A DNA stretch of 64,000 bases from Paenibacillus sp. ACRRY. Lineage in GTDB: Bacteria; Bacillota; Bacilli; Paenibacillales; Paenibacillaceae. Positions 42,041-52,137 of this stretch are shown piece after piece; within the stretch, counting starts at the first letter, position 1; every line of letters begins with the position of its first letter. The DNA is taken from assembly GCF_022346995.1 (NCBI RefSeq), contig NZ_JAKRNM010000007.1:1-64000 (forward strand), in the 5' to 3' direction. The translations under genes were made by a program, and so were the position numbers. The notes under the pieces are model-generated. The model was given only the letters and a program-made list of their open reading frames with translations. It did not search any database and was not told where the DNA came from.

Positions 42041-42297
42041 AAACGTCTCCTTTGTGGTGTAGCTCGATTTCATCATATTAATGATTCTCTATCTAGGTGA
42101 TACTCATATATAGTGTATATTATCCGCCTGTCTTGACGCAAAACAGCCAAAACCCGAAAAAGATGTCATAAGAAGTTCATTTCACCCAACATTTGTACGA
42201 GCATTGTCATACTCTTGGCCATTTTCCTATGATAAACTTTATATCGGAGACAAAGAGAGAAACCTCCAAACCGAGAATTAAGGGGGATTAAGCAAGC

Positions 42298-43227
42298 GTG
42301 GACAATCAGTTGGGATACCAGGCTTCTTCCGATTCTGCAACATTGACCTCGCCTCCGACCAAGTCGGGATCGTGGAAAGACTTTATTCATATCACCAAAC
42401 CAGGAATACTTCGGACCAATCTTATTGCTGTCTTTGGAGGGTTTTGGCTGGCGTCCCAATGGGATATCAACTTGGTGAAAATGCTGCTGACCTTACTTGG
42501 TACTGCGCTTGTTATGGCTTCTTCCTGCGTATTTAACAATTATTTTGATCGTGAACTTGATTTGAAAATGGAACGTACCCGCAACCGGTCCCTGCCGACA
42601 GGGAGGCTAACACCCAAAGTAGTTTTGTCGTATGCCATAATTCTGGGCGTGCTTGGGTTATCTGTTCTTTTTGCTTTCTCGGGTATACTTGCTGGATTAT
42701 GCGGCATTTTTGGCATGTTTGTCTATGTTGTTATTTACACGCTTTGGTTAAAACGATCTTCAACATGGAGTACATCCATCGGTGGTTTGTCAGGTGCCAT
42801 GCCGCCAGTTATCGGTTATGTCGCTGTAACGGGACGTTTGGACATGGGTGCATGGCTGCTTCTTGCCATGTTGTTCCTGTGGCAGCCTCCGCATTTCTGG
42901 GCGCTTGCCATCCGCCGGGTAGAAGATTATCGGGCCGGTGGATTTCCACTGCTGCCCGTGGTAAAGGGCATTGAACGGACCAAGATTCAAATGATTCCTT
43001 ATCTTGTTCTGCAGATTCTCGTTCCCATTCTAATGTATGCATACGGCTATGCCGGTATTTTTTATCTGACGGTGTCACTGGTTCTGTCTGTACTGTGGCT
43101 ATATTTCGCACTCAAAGGTTTCCGTGCACAGGATACGGACGCCTGGGCCAAAAAGGTATTTCTTTATTCCATTAATTATCTGTCTCTGAGCTTCATACTG
43201 ATGATTCTGGATACGGTTCATAAATAA
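42298..43227 (+). CDS. ctaB: Protohaem IX farnesyltransferase
   Basis: The 309-residue polytopic protein (about nine helices) is a UbiA-type prenyltransferase with the Mg-diphosphate motif NNYFDRELDLKMERTRNR and the second motif DYRAGGFPLLPVVKG. It farnesylates haem B to haem O for cytochrome oxidase. It starts at GTG 42298 after AAGGGGGATTAAG. The next enzyme of the pathway, CtaA, is encoded 18 kb downstream, unlike in B. subtilis where ctaA and ctaB are adjacent. Confidence 0.94.
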   Translation: MDNQLGYQASSDSATLTSPPTKSGSWKDFIHITKPGILRTNLIAVFGGFWLASQWDINLVKMLLTLLGTALVMASSCVFNNYFDRELDLKMERTRNRSLPTGRLTPKVVLSYAIILGVLGLSVLFAFSGILAGLCGIFGMFVYVVIYTLWLKRSSTWSTSIGGLSGAMPPVIGYVAVTGRLDMGAWLLLAMLFLWQPPHFWALAIRRVEDYRAGGFPLLPVVKGIERTKIQMIPYLVLQILVPILMYAYGYAGIFYLTVSLVLSVLWLYFALKGFRAQDTDAWAKKVFLYSINYLSLSFILMILDTVHK

Positions 43228-43297
43228 CGGAATACAGTACTGGACATGTGCAAAATAAATGCTTGGGCATCTGCATCAAGAACAGTTACAATAAGGA

Positions 43298-43324
43298 AGG
43301 GTCCCATCCAGAGTGGGGTTCTTC
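43298..43324 (+). terminator. Weak hairpin between ctaB and the SCO gene
   Basis: GGGTCCCA and GTGGGGTTC can form an imperfect stem with only a short T-rich stretch, so termination would be partial. Confidence 0.35.
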
Positions 43325-43463
43325 GTATACATATGCAATTCCAAGAAAAAGAAGTTCCTTATTTCTTCATAACGTGACATCCCGGGCATGAAATGATAGC
43401 CATGTAAGCTCAAGTAAGATATGTATGCGTATTCATATTGACAGGTACAGAGAAAGGACGAGG

Positions 43464-44078
43464 ATGATGCTGAAAAAGTACAAATGGACCTGGATGCTGC
43501 TGGGTCTCGCACTGATTATGGCTGTATACCTCATGTGGGGCACCGTCTTTGCCAGCAAGGAGAAATTACCCGAGATTCGGGAGATCCAATCATTTTCCAT
43601 GGAAAATGTGGATGGGACAACCGTTTCGCTCGATGATACCAAAGGTAAGGTGCGGCTGTTCTATTTTTATTTCACCAGTTGTCCTGATGTATGCCCAATT
43701 ACGACGTTTACGTTGTCCCAGGTGCAGGATTTGTTGAAGGAAGATGGCACATTCGGCAAGGATGCTTCCTTTGTTTCGATTTCATTTGATCCGGAAGTCG
43801 ATACCAAGGAGAAAATTAAGGAATTCGCGGACCGTTTCCACGCGGATTATGACGGGTGGTATTTCCTGCGAGGGGATATGGACAAAACGAAGCAGCTCGC
43901 CAAGGATTCATTTCAGATTCTGATTGAAGGCGAAAGCAAGGATGATTTTGCACATATGAACATGATTGGTCTCGTCGATCAGAACAATCAGTTGCGCAAG
44001 GTGTATAATGCATTTAATACAGAAGATGTCGAGCCAGCAGTAATCGCAGAGGATATCCGCAATCTTATCAATGAATAA
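43464..44078 (+). CDS. SCO1/SenC family copper chaperone
   Basis: The protein has about 204 residues: one N-terminal membrane anchor (about 8-28), then an extracytoplasmic thioredoxin-like domain with the copper-binding pair Cys73 and Cys77 in TSCPDVCPIT and the conserved His164 in AHMNMIGLVD. SCO proteins deliver copper to the CuA site of cytochrome c oxidase, which fits its place after ctaB. I chose ATG 43464, preceded by AAAGGACGAGG, over 43425. Confidence 0.92.
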   Translation: MMLKKYKWTWMLLGLALIMAVYLMWGTVFASKEKLPEIREIQSFSMENVDGTTVSLDDTKGKVRLFYFYFTSCPDVCPITTFTLSQVQDLLKEDGTFGKDASFVSISFDPEVDTKEKIKEFADRFHADYDGWYFLRGDMDKTKQLAKDSFQILIEGESKDDFAHMNMIGLVDQNNQLRKVYNAFNTEDVEPAVIAEDIRNLINE

Positions 44079-44123
44079 TGCTGTTCTAATCATATTTATT
44101 AGAATCATATTAAAATCCATAAC

Positions 44124-44169
44124 AAAGGCTGCTTGCCGGGTTGGTAAATAACCGGTAAGCAGCCTTTTT
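44124..44169 (+). terminator. Terminator downstream of the SCO gene
   Basis: AAAGGCTGCTTGCCGG and CCGGTAAGCAGCCTTT form a long stem ending in TTTTT. Confidence 0.92.
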
Positions 44170-44185
44170 GGAATTGTTTTTACTT

Positions 44186-44533
44186 TTAGAATGAAGGGTA
44201 CTCGGGGTATTGAATGTACTCTTCCAATCCGGCCTTCTCCAACTGGGCAATGATGTATTCATCAGGGGTTCCTTCCACACCCGCATAACCACGTCTGGTA
44301 TACATCTGCACCGCATCTGGGAAGGCGTCCCGCAGTACACCTCTGATTTTTTTACCCGAACTGTCATTATCCATAAACAGATATACTTCGTCATAACCAA
44401 CCTGTTTGCGCAGGGACTCCAGCTTGAGCGAATTCAGAGTGCCGAATGTACATAAAATGTTGATTTCCGGCCCAACGAGACGTTTCAGCTTGCTGCGATC
44501 ATTCTTACCTTCCACAATGACATGAATAGGCAT
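44186..44533 (-). CDS. Toprim-domain protein (YusF-like)
   Basis: The 115-residue protein is a lone Toprim domain: the catalytic Glu in HVIVEGKNDRSKL (about 4-16), the DxD pair in VYLFMDNDSSGKKIRG and a C-terminal YAGVEGTPDEYIIAQLEKAG. It resembles the small primase-like or RNase M5-like proteins of Bacillales such as YusF, with unknown substrate. I chose ATG 44533, preceded by AGAGGTG, over the upstream frame from 44569. It is monocistronic. Confidence 0.82.
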   Translation of the reverse strand: MPIHVIVEGKNDRSKLKRLVGPEINILCTFGTLNSLKLESLRKQVGYDEVYLFMDNDSSGKKIRGVLRDAFPDAVQMYTRRGYAGVEGTPDEYIIAQLEKAGLEEYIQYPEYPSF

Positions 44534-44698
44534 GATATTCACCTCTTGTTCGAGAGCTAGTGTCGACATTCCCCGGGAAATGTTGCAGCGAAAATCGACT
44601 GGATTATATATAGTTTAGCTGTAAATGGGGGAATGATGCAAAGCAAAGGTGAATACAAGCCATTTTAATAAAAAAAGGACTTACATCATGGATCACGT

Positions 44699-45880
44699 CT
44701 ATCCCAGTACGCTATTCGGATCGGTTGAAGACAGGGATGCCTCACGTCTGCTGGTGAAGTACGGAAGGAGCAGAATACCGACCATTAATAGAATAAACGC
44801 GATGAAATACGGCGAGACACCTACACGCAGCTGTCCTGCGGCGATTGGACCAATGAAGGAACCGATGGAGGTAGCAATGGATTGCAGTGAGAAAATACGT
44901 CCCAGCTTGCTTCCGCCGCTTAAACGGATGAACAGGGTAGCCATGGCCGGAAAAGTAATCCCTTTGGACATGCCGAGTACAAAGAGCACAGCAGCCAGAG
45001 GGATGTCCGGGAAGGCTGCCAGCGTGAAGAAACAGAGAGACATCAGCAGGACCCCTGCAGTTAAACGCAGCTTGGGCGAATAGCGATTAAGAAAAAGCAT
45101 GCTGAGCGTAAGCAGTGCCCCGATACTAATGACCGAAAACAATAGCCCCGTAGACATCATGGAAGAGTGTCCTCCCCCCCGGAGAGGCAATTCAAAAAAC
45201 AGAATCCCCTGTGCACACGCAATGACCAGCGGCAATGCAAAATAACGCCAGGAGACAGGTATGAAGGTATTCGTACTTCCTCCGAGGTTAGCAGGCTTGG
45301 GAGGTACGGTTTCTTTCTCTCGCTGAACATCGACAAGCCCCTTCGGCATGGACAACCAGGCAATCATGCCTGACAGAATGAGCAGGTATCCAAGACTCGC
45401 AAATGTAGCAGAGAACCCCAAAGCACCAACAATCAGTGCTCCGGCAGCCGGAGATACAACAGACGCCAGCGTGTGTACGACACCATGTCCGGACATATAC
45501 TTGCCCTGAGTGACCGGATTAGTCGATAGTTGTGCAAGCAGGGCCAGACAGGCCGGAGACAGAAAAGCGAGCACAAAGCCACTGATCGAGCGAAGCGCAA
45601 GCAGCTGCCATGGCGTGTGAATGTGGGCTTGCAGCAGCAGAATAATGCCTGCCCCCAGTAAACTGAACACGATATAACGCCGACTGCCGTGTTTATCGAT
45701 TTGTGTGCCGGCAATTAAATTGCCGGGAAGATGAGTCAAGGAGTAGATACCCATCATCCACCCGATGAAGGTGGGTGCAGCCCCGAGCGAGATGGCAAAG
45801 GGGGTCAGGATGGGATATTGGGCGTGCAGGTCAAAAACAGCAAGAAACAAAAATAGATAGAGCCAGATGGCCGTTTTCAC
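44699..45880 (-). CDS. MFS transporter
   Basis: The 393-residue protein has twelve predicted membrane helices and major-facilitator features: the loop 2-3 motif GTQIDKHGSRR (motif A form) near residues 58-68, and the repeated half in GMSKGITFPAMATLFIRLSG. It is drug:H+ antiporter-like, but the substrate is unknown. It starts at GTG 45880 after AAGGAGGGGC. No regulator is adjacent. Confidence 0.85.
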   Translation of the reverse strand: MKTAIWLYLFLFLAVFDLHAQYPILTPFAISLGAAPTFIGWMMGIYSLTHLPGNLIAGTQIDKHGSRRYIVFSLLGAGIILLLQAHIHTPWQLLALRSISGFVLAFLSPACLALLAQLSTNPVTQGKYMSGHGVVHTLASVVSPAAGALIVGALGFSATFASLGYLLILSGMIAWLSMPKGLVDVQREKETVPPKPANLGGSTNTFIPVSWRYFALPLVIACAQGILFFELPLRGGGHSSMMSTGLLFSVISIGALLTLSMLFLNRYSPKLRLTAGVLLMSLCFFTLAAFPDIPLAAVLFVLGMSKGITFPAMATLFIRLSGGSKLGRIFSLQSIATSIGSFIGPIAAGQLRVGVSPYFIAFILLMVGILLLPYFTSRREASLSSTDPNSVLG

Positions 45881-46098
45881 AAAAGCCCCTCCTTGTTAAA
45901 CGATGCATGCTCATGCCAGGTCGTCAAATGCGTTCCCCGTTCTTCGTGGCGAAACCTCATGGTACTACTTGTACGTTCAACTGGACGAACTTAGACCCTT
46001 TATTTTTACGAGAGAGTGCTTAGCTGACAGCGGGTTCGGAAATCATGTATAATATTCGGGAAGTGTGATTTCTTAACTCTAATACGGAAGGTGTAATC

Positions 46099-46554
46099 AT
46101 GAACATAGAAGTGATCAAAGAGTTTGTGATGCAGAACTGGCTGGTGATCGTCGTTGCACTGATCATTTTGTTCTTTGTTCTAAATGTGGTCAAAACCGTA
46201 TTGAAATGGGCGATTGCCATCATCATTATTGCGGCTCTGTTGATATACAGCGGCATCTCCATCGATCAGATTAAACAGACGGTTTCCGATGTGCAGTCCA
46301 GTACGATGGACACATTGAAAAAGGAAGCGACCAATATCATGGTGAAGGAAGCCTCCAAGGCCACCTACGCCAAAGGACAGGATGGACAATTTACCATTAC
46401 GAGTCCCAATGTGGAAATTAAGGGGACAGCCGGGTCGAACAAGGTCAATGTGACCTTGCGCGGAATTTCACTCGGTGAATGGAATCTCGACAATGAAACG
46501 ATACGTACGTTTGTCGAGCAGGCCAGAGGAAATGGAAATGTGCCAGCTTCTTAG
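46099..46554 (+). CDS. Hypothetical membrane protein
   Basis: The 151-residue protein has two closely spaced membrane helices (about 13-31 and 36-52), a short helical stretch (about 56-90) and a small beta-rich C-terminal region (GQFTITSPNVEIKGTAGSNK). I recognise no family. It ends 18 bp before the transglutaminase gene, so the two probably form an operon and may act together in the membrane. GGAAGGTGTAATC precedes the ATG. Confidence 0.72.
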   Translation: MNIEVIKEFVMQNWLVIVVALIILFFVLNVVKTVLKWAIAIIIIAALLIYSGISIDQIKQTVSDVQSSTMDTLKKEATNIMVKEASKATYAKGQDGQFTITSPNVEIKGTAGSNKVNVTLRGISLGEWNLDNETIRTFVEQARGNGNVPAS

Positions 46555-46572
46555 CAAAGGGGGAATGAATAC

Positions 46573-47721
46573 GTGTTGCAGAGTTGGCTGGATAGCCTGA
46601 AGGAATTCAATGGCATCACGATCATGCTGTTATTGATTGTGGCAGCTTCATTGCTTCAGGGATGGTCCAGAGGGGCTTCGCGTTCTGCAGGAAGACTATT
46701 TGGATTCCTGATGGATGGCATTATGGCGGTCATTGGCATTCTGCTGTCCATTGGTTTGACCCTTTGGCTGGCGCCATATGTGCAGCAGTGGTTGTCTGCC
46801 CATGCTTCAGCCATGCCGAATCGGGATCTGAACCGATGGGAGCAAATGTATTATACGTTGGTTACGGCGATTGCTGATTTTCCATTGATGCGGTTTGCCG
46901 TGTTGTTTGTGCTTAGCTATGGATTTATTCGTTTGGTTCTTGGCTTGTTCTCTTCCCTTTTCTTCAGAAGGAGATATCATTCGGCAGAACAAGAGAGCAG
47001 TCACAAAGGAATTATCAGCCGCTTCATGGGTGCAGTAATAGGTGCGGTCATTGGGTCTGCCCGCGGAATGATTGTCATTGCTGTTCTTTTCATGATTGTC
47101 AGCCTTTATCCCGGAAGCATGTTTAGCCGATATGTAGAGGCTTCGCCGATCTACATGCAGGGAGCAAAGTCCGTTATTGAACCGTTATCCGGTAACCTGA
47201 TCAAGGACAAACTGCCGGTATTTACCCAAGCGGTTCAAAAGGAACTGGGCGGAATTTTACAGCGCAAGTATGAAGTCATTGACCACAATATTCCGGCAGA
47301 TATTGAATCTGCAGCTAGTGAGATTGTGAAAGGTCAAAACTCGGATGAAGCGAAAGCACGCGCCCTGTATGATTGGGTTGGTTCCCGCATTCAATATGAT
47401 TACGGCAAAGTGGATGATTATGAGCAAAAAGGCATATGGCATGAACAGACGCCGCAAAACACGTTTGATACCCGTAAAGGGGTATGCATTGATTACGCGC
47501 GTCTGTATGCGGTCATGGCCCGTTCACAAGGACTGGATGTTAAGGTCGTTACAGGACTTGGATACAACGGCCAGGGCGGATATGGCCCACATGCATGGAA
47601 TGAAATTTATTTGAGTGAATTCCAGAGCTGGATTCCGCTTGATCCGACATGGGCGGTGAGTGGTGACTGGTTCAATCCTCCGAATTTTGCCGATACCCAT
47701 CTGAAAGATCAGACAGCATAA
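46573..47721 (+). CDS. CvpA-like membrane domain fused to a transglutaminase domain
   Basis: Residues 1-190 contain about five membrane helices with a CvpA-like pattern (LLQGWSRGASRSAGRLFGFL, and RFMGAVIGAVIGSARGMIVI). A linker leads to a transglutaminase core (about 265-370) with the catalytic triad Cys in RKGVCIDYARLYAVMA, His in GPHAWNEIYL and Asp in WIPLDPTWAV. Bacterial members of the core family are often proteases or peptide-crosslinking enzymes at the envelope. It starts at GTG 46573, preceded by AAAGGGGG. A tandem penicillin-binding-protein pair follows. Confidence 0.8.
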   Translation: MLQSWLDSLKEFNGITIMLLLIVAASLLQGWSRGASRSAGRLFGFLMDGIMAVIGILLSIGLTLWLAPYVQQWLSAHASAMPNRDLNRWEQMYYTLVTAIADFPLMRFAVLFVLSYGFIRLVLGLFSSLFFRRRYHSAEQESSHKGIISRFMGAVIGAVIGSARGMIVIAVLFMIVSLYPGSMFSRYVEASPIYMQGAKSVIEPLSGNLIKDKLPVFTQAVQKELGGILQRKYEVIDHNIPADIESAASEIVKGQNSDEAKARALYDWVGSRIQYDYGKVDDYEQKGIWHEQTPQNTFDTRKGVCIDYARLYAVMARSQGLDVKVVTGLGYNGQGGYGPHAWNEIYLSEFQSWIPLDPTWAVSGDWFNPPNFADTHLKDQTA

Positions 47722-47827
47722 CATTACACCGGACAGGGTTCCGGATTATGACGACGTTGCCAGGTTATCATGCCGCGGCTGGACTTCTAAGAGCGGTATG
47801 CATCAAGTCATGAAAGAGGTAGGATGA

Positions 47828-49852
47828 ATGAACAATCATTCAAAAGAGAAGGATGAACTTACCGACAAACGGCGCTTCAGTTACCGGATGAACGTATTTT
47901 TCTTCGCTTCCTTTGTTATTTTTAGCGTTATTATCGTACGGCTGGCGTTTCTGCAATTCGTGGAAGGGCCTGAGCTCAGTCAAGAAGAGGCCAGTAACAT
48001 TACCAAGGATGTGCCACTCGCTCCGGTGAGGGGAACCATCTATGATTCAACCGGTGAGGTGAAGCTGGCGTATTCCAAGCCGATTCAGTCTCTCTACCTG
48101 ACGCTCTATAAAAACTATGGTGATGTGAACGGACAACCAAGTCCAAACTTCCCGGAAGCTCAGGATATTGCGACAAGGCTGCATGATGTATTCGAACAGT
48201 ACAAAACCAAAGAGTCGGAGTCCCTTACCGTTGATCAGATCATTGAAGCGATGGACCTGAACTCCCGTAAGGCGAATGGCTTCATGCCACGTCTCATCAA
48301 GAGTGATCTGTCGGAGGAAGAAGTGGCGTATTTCCTCCAGCACAAGGATGAATTTACGGGAATTCAGATTGTTGAAGAAAGTGTACGTTACTATGATCCG
48401 GATACGGTGGCTGTTCAGACCATCGGATATTTGAAAAAATTCAAAAGTTCCAAAACACTGGACAAGTACCAAGAGGTTGATGAAGCGAACAAAACACAAA
48501 CGGACCCGGGACTGGTATACACGGAAAACGAGTTTGTCGGGTTCGACGGTCTTGAGCTGCAGTATCAGGACATACTGCGCGGCAAAAGCGGTTATAACTC
48601 CGTGGATGTGGATCTGCGGAATTTGCCTGAGGGCGTTGCAGGATCTACTCCGCCTGAGAAGGGCTATGACCTGATTACGAGCATCAACAAAAACGTGCAG
48701 GTGAAGACGGAGCAGGCGATCCTGGATCAACTGAGCTGGCTGCATACACACCCGGTTTCCGGCAGACTGCACCCTAATGCCAAGACAGGTTTTGCGGTAG
48801 CAATGGAAGTGGACACAGGTAAAATTGTGTCGATCGCCAGTATGCCGGATTATGATACAAACATCTGGAGAACAGGAAGCATCACGAACGAACAATATGA
48901 TGACATCAAATATGTTTATCAAAATGGTACCATTCGTTCCTTCCCTCCGGATGATTCCAAAAAGCGGGCTGAATCGGTTGTATTGCTTGGTTCCACGATC
49001 AAACCTCTGAGTGTATTGATCGGTCTAAAGGAAGGTTTCTTCACTACGAATACCGTATATCCAGACAGGGGTTCTACAACTTTCGGAGGGGATAACCGCA
49101 GAGTACAGAACTCTTCTGGTCACGTATACGGTGCATTGACTCCACATGATGCGATTCGTCACTCTTCCAACGTTTTTATGATCGATGAAATCGGTAAGAA
49201 GTTGTACACCCAATATGGTGCCGGAGGGATCGATGTATGGGATAAGTACATGAAGCAATTCGGTCTCGGTGTTTCGACTGGAATCGATCTGCCAAACGAA
49301 TGGCTGGGATACAGAGAATACACGAATGAACAGGAAAGTTCTCTGACTCGTCTTGTGTATGCTTCTTTTGGTCAACAGGGGAAATACACGGCCATGCAGC
49401 TTGCCCAGTATACAACAATGTTGGCTAACAAGGGTAAACGAATGGAGCCGCAATTGGTGAGTGAGATCCGGGATTCCGGAGGGAATGTCGTAGAGAAAAT
49501 GAAACCAAAAGTGCTTAGCACAGTCGATTTCAATGACGCTTATTGGAATGAGGTACAACGAGGCATGGCTACAGAGGTTACGGCATTTAGCGGATTCCCT
49601 TATGACTTTGCCAGAAAAACAGGTACCTCTACCCAGGTCGTCGGTGGGAAATTGGTCGACAACGGGGTGTTTATCGCTTATGCGCCGCGGGAAAATCCAA
49701 AACTGGCTGTAGCCGTGGTCATCCCCGAAGGGGGATTCGGTTCCAACAGTGCGGCTCCGGTTGCACGTGCGATCTTCGATGCGTATGACGAGGAGTTCGG
49801 TTTGGACGGTGTTCCGAAGAAAGATAAAACTGATGAAACTGCAGCGCAGTAA
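47828..49852 (+). CDS. Class B penicillin-binding protein (copy 1)
   Basis: The 674-residue peptidoglycan transpeptidase has one N-terminal membrane anchor (about 21-44), a PBP dimer domain (about 60-270) with APVRGTIYDSTG, and a transpeptidase domain with the nucleophile in S389-TIK392, the SSN motif at 446-448 and K597-TG. It resembles the PbpA/PbpH group that builds the cell cylinder. The tail is Lys/Asp-rich. A second copy follows 300 bp later. GAGGTAGG precedes the ATG. Confidence 0.93.
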   Translation: MNNHSKEKDELTDKRRFSYRMNVFFFASFVIFSVIIVRLAFLQFVEGPELSQEEASNITKDVPLAPVRGTIYDSTGEVKLAYSKPIQSLYLTLYKNYGDVNGQPSPNFPEAQDIATRLHDVFEQYKTKESESLTVDQIIEAMDLNSRKANGFMPRLIKSDLSEEEVAYFLQHKDEFTGIQIVEESVRYYDPDTVAVQTIGYLKKFKSSKTLDKYQEVDEANKTQTDPGLVYTENEFVGFDGLELQYQDILRGKSGYNSVDVDLRNLPEGVAGSTPPEKGYDLITSINKNVQVKTEQAILDQLSWLHTHPVSGRLHPNAKTGFAVAMEVDTGKIVSIASMPDYDTNIWRTGSITNEQYDDIKYVYQNGTIRSFPPDDSKKRAESVVLLGSTIKPLSVLIGLKEGFFTTNTVYPDRGSTTFGGDNRRVQNSSGHVYGALTPHDAIRHSSNVFMIDEIGKKLYTQYGAGGIDVWDKYMKQFGLGVSTGIDLPNEWLGYREYTNEQESSLTRLVYASFGQQGKYTAMQLAQYTTMLANKGKRMEPQLVSEIRDSGGNVVEKMKPKVLSTVDFNDAYWNEVQRGMATEVTAFSGFPYDFARKTGTSTQVVGGKLVDNGVFIAYAPRENPKLAVAVVIPEGGFGSNSAAPVARAIFDAYDEEFGLDGVPKKDKTDETAAQ

Positions 49853-49869
49853 TTCATATGGTTAAAGAG

Positions 49870-49893
49870 AGGGCCCTTTGGGGTCCTTTTTTT
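49870..49893 (+). terminator. Terminator between the two penicillin-binding protein genes
   Basis: AGGGCCC and GGGTCCT pair around a TTTG loop, followed by seven T residues. The remaining 267 bp before the second copy hold no gene; promoter-like hexamers are weak. Confidence 0.85.
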
Positions 49894-50160
49894 GTGCATG
49901 GAGCTAAGAATAGAACAGATATTTACATAATACCTGTAACTTCATAGGGAGTTGATACGTTTAAATAATTGAATGAATCCATACACAATATTCCAGATCA
50001 ACAATGGAGAAGGGGCTCTCTCTAGTTTACGAAAATGTAACCAAAATTAGGAAGACGTGTCAATCAACCTTTGATAGACTTATATAGGGAAAATATCTGA
50101 GCTTTACGTTAATGATTTAGACTGTTAACCATTATTGATATAGAACGGAGAGGCTTATAC

Positions 50161-52137
50161 ATGTTTAACCGATGGAGGAGCAAAAAAGCATCCGATGAAG
50201 ACACAGCTGTCAACAAGCCATCTGCAGCAAGGATAAACCTGTTCTTTTTCGCTGCCTTTGTCATCTTCAGTATTCTTATTTTTCGCCTAGCCTTTGTGCA
50301 GTTTGTAGAGGGACCTGAATTGACGTATATGGAAACGACGCGTAATACAAAAGACATTCCTCTTGCACCTGTACGTGGACCGATCTATGATGCCACGGGA
50401 AAAGTGGCCTTAGCTTATTCCGAGCCTGTGCAGTCTCTGTATGTATTGTTGTACGAGGACTATAGTAACGGTTCCCGGCAAGAAGAGGCCCAAAAACTCG
50501 CAGATGATCTGGCTGCAGTGTTCAAGGAGTTCAACCCTGGTGACAAGGAACAGCCGGATGCTGAGGAGATCATGAAACGCCTTGATCTGGATTACCAAAA
50601 GACACACGGGTACACACCAAGGTTGGTAAAATCCGATCTGAATACGAAAGAAATCGCTTATTTCATGGAAAAAAAGGCTGACTATCCAGGGGCTATGGTA
50701 CTGGAAGAAAACATAAGAAAATACGATTCTGATAGGGTTGCTGTTCAGGTCATTGGCTATACAAGAGAGTTCAAGGGTCAACAAAATAATTTAGATAAGT
50801 ATAAAGAAATTAGTAAATCGCTGGCAACGGAAAGGGACCCGGGTCTTCGCTATACTCAGCAAGAAATGGTTGGAGTAGGTGGACTGGAGTTCCAATATCA
50901 GGAGGAACTTCGTGGAAGAAGCGGCTATCAATCTATTGATATTAATGCACGTAACCTTCCTGAAGGAACAATTATGCAGACTCCGCCGGAGAAAGGCTAC
51001 AGCCTAGTCTCCACAATCAACAAGGAAATTCAGCTGGTAGCTCAGCAAGCGATTACAGATGAACTGCGCAAGCTGCCCAAAGCTATTACGGGATATGCAG
51101 TCGCGATGGAGGTAGATACCGGAAATGTTGTGGCCATGGCCAGCATGCCGGACTATGATCCAAATGATTGGGATTACGATAAGATCAAATACGTGTACCG
51201 GAATGGGACGATTGCTTCTTTCCCGCCGAATGATTCCAAGCCTAGTCATGCGGAATCTGTTGTTCTGTTAGGTTCCGTCATCAAACCTCTTAGTGTACTT
51301 ATTGGTCTGAAAGAAGGCTTGTTTACGGCAGGCCAGACCTATCATGATCAGGGATATGCCATTCTGGGGAAAGATGGGCGACAGGTGAGAAACTCCCACT
51401 CTGCTTATAATGGTCATATCACTGCAAGACGCGCCATAGAGAAGTCTTCCAATGCGTTTATGATTGATATGGTAGGCAAACGTTTGCTGAATAAATATGG
51501 CTCAGACAAAGGGATAGATAAATGGGACGAATATATGAAAGATTTCGGCTTGGGGGTCTCTACAGGCGTGGATCTGCCAGGAGAGTACCTGGGCACACTG
51601 GAATACAAAGATAAAAATGAATCCGCTTTGACACGGCTCGCGTTTGCCTCGTTTGGTCAACAAGCGAAGTACACGACACTTCAGCTCGCACAATATACCA
51701 CGATGCTTGCCAATAAGGGCAAACGGATGGAGCCTCATTTGGTGAAAGAAATCCGTGACGCAGAGGGCAATGTGGTTACGAAAATCAAACCTAAAGTATT
51801 GAACGAAGTGGATTTTGCGGATGCATATTGGAATGAAGTACACCGTGGCATGGTCACTAAAGTAAGCTCGTTTGACGGATTCCCTTATGACTATGCCCGT
51901 AAAACAGGTACGTCCGAGCAAGGGACCGGACCGAATAAGAAGGAGAACGGTGTGTTTATTGCATTTGCACCGCGTGAGAATCCAAAACTGGCCATCGCGG
52001 TTGTTGTACCGGAAGGCGGATTCGGGTCTGTCAGTGCGTCGCCGATTGCACGCAAAATCTTCGATGCTTACGATGAGGTGTACGGCCTGGACGGGACGCC
52101 CAAAGGGAAAAAGGGTGAGGAGAAGGACAAAGAGTAA
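50161..52137 (+). CDS. Class B penicillin-binding protein (copy 2)
   Basis: The 658-residue paralogue of the preceding gene has the same layout: membrane anchor (about 26-48), dimer domain, and transpeptidase domain with S372-VIK375, SSN (in EKSSNAFM) and KTG (in ARKTGTSEQG). It lacks the insert found after QLSWLHTHPV in copy 1 and differs most in the cytoplasmic tail and dimer domain. GAACGGAGAGG precedes the ATG. Having its own promoter region, it may be regulated apart from copy 1. Confidence 0.93.
   Translation: MFNRWRSKKASDEDTAVNKPSAARINLFFFAAFVIFSILIFRLAFVQFVEGPELTYMETTRNTKDIPLAPVRGPIYDATGKVALAYSEPVQSLYVLLYEDYSNGSRQEEAQKLADDLAAVFKEFNPGDKEQPDAEEIMKRLDLDYQKTHGYTPRLVKSDLNTKEIAYFMEKKADYPGAMVLEENIRKYDSDRVAVQVIGYTREFKGQQNNLDKYKEISKSLATERDPGLRYTQQEMVGVGGLEFQYQEELRGRSGYQSIDINARNLPEGTIMQTPPEKGYSLVSTINKEIQLVAQQAITDELRKLPKAITGYAVAMEVDTGNVVAMASMPDYDPNDWDYDKIKYVYRNGTIASFPPNDSKPSHAESVVLLGSVIKPLSVLIGLKEGLFTAGQTYHDQGYAILGKDGRQVRNSHSAYNGHITARRAIEKSSNAFMIDMVGKRLLNKYGSDKGIDKWDEYMKDFGLGVSTGVDLPGEYLGTLEYKDKNESALTRLAFASFGQQAKYTTLQLAQYTTMLANKGKRMEPHLVKEIRDAEGNVVTKIKPKVLNEVDFADAYWNEVHRGMVTKVSSFDGFPYDYARKTGTSEQGTGPNKKENGVFIAFAPRENPKLAIAVVVPEGGFGSVSASPIARKIFDAYDEVYGLDGTPKGKKGEEKDKE

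Noticed and set aside
48047..48922. 291-residue minus-strand open frame inside the first penicillin-binding protein gene
   Set aside because: It lies antisense to an intact transpeptidase gene and has low-complexity hydrophobic shadow composition.
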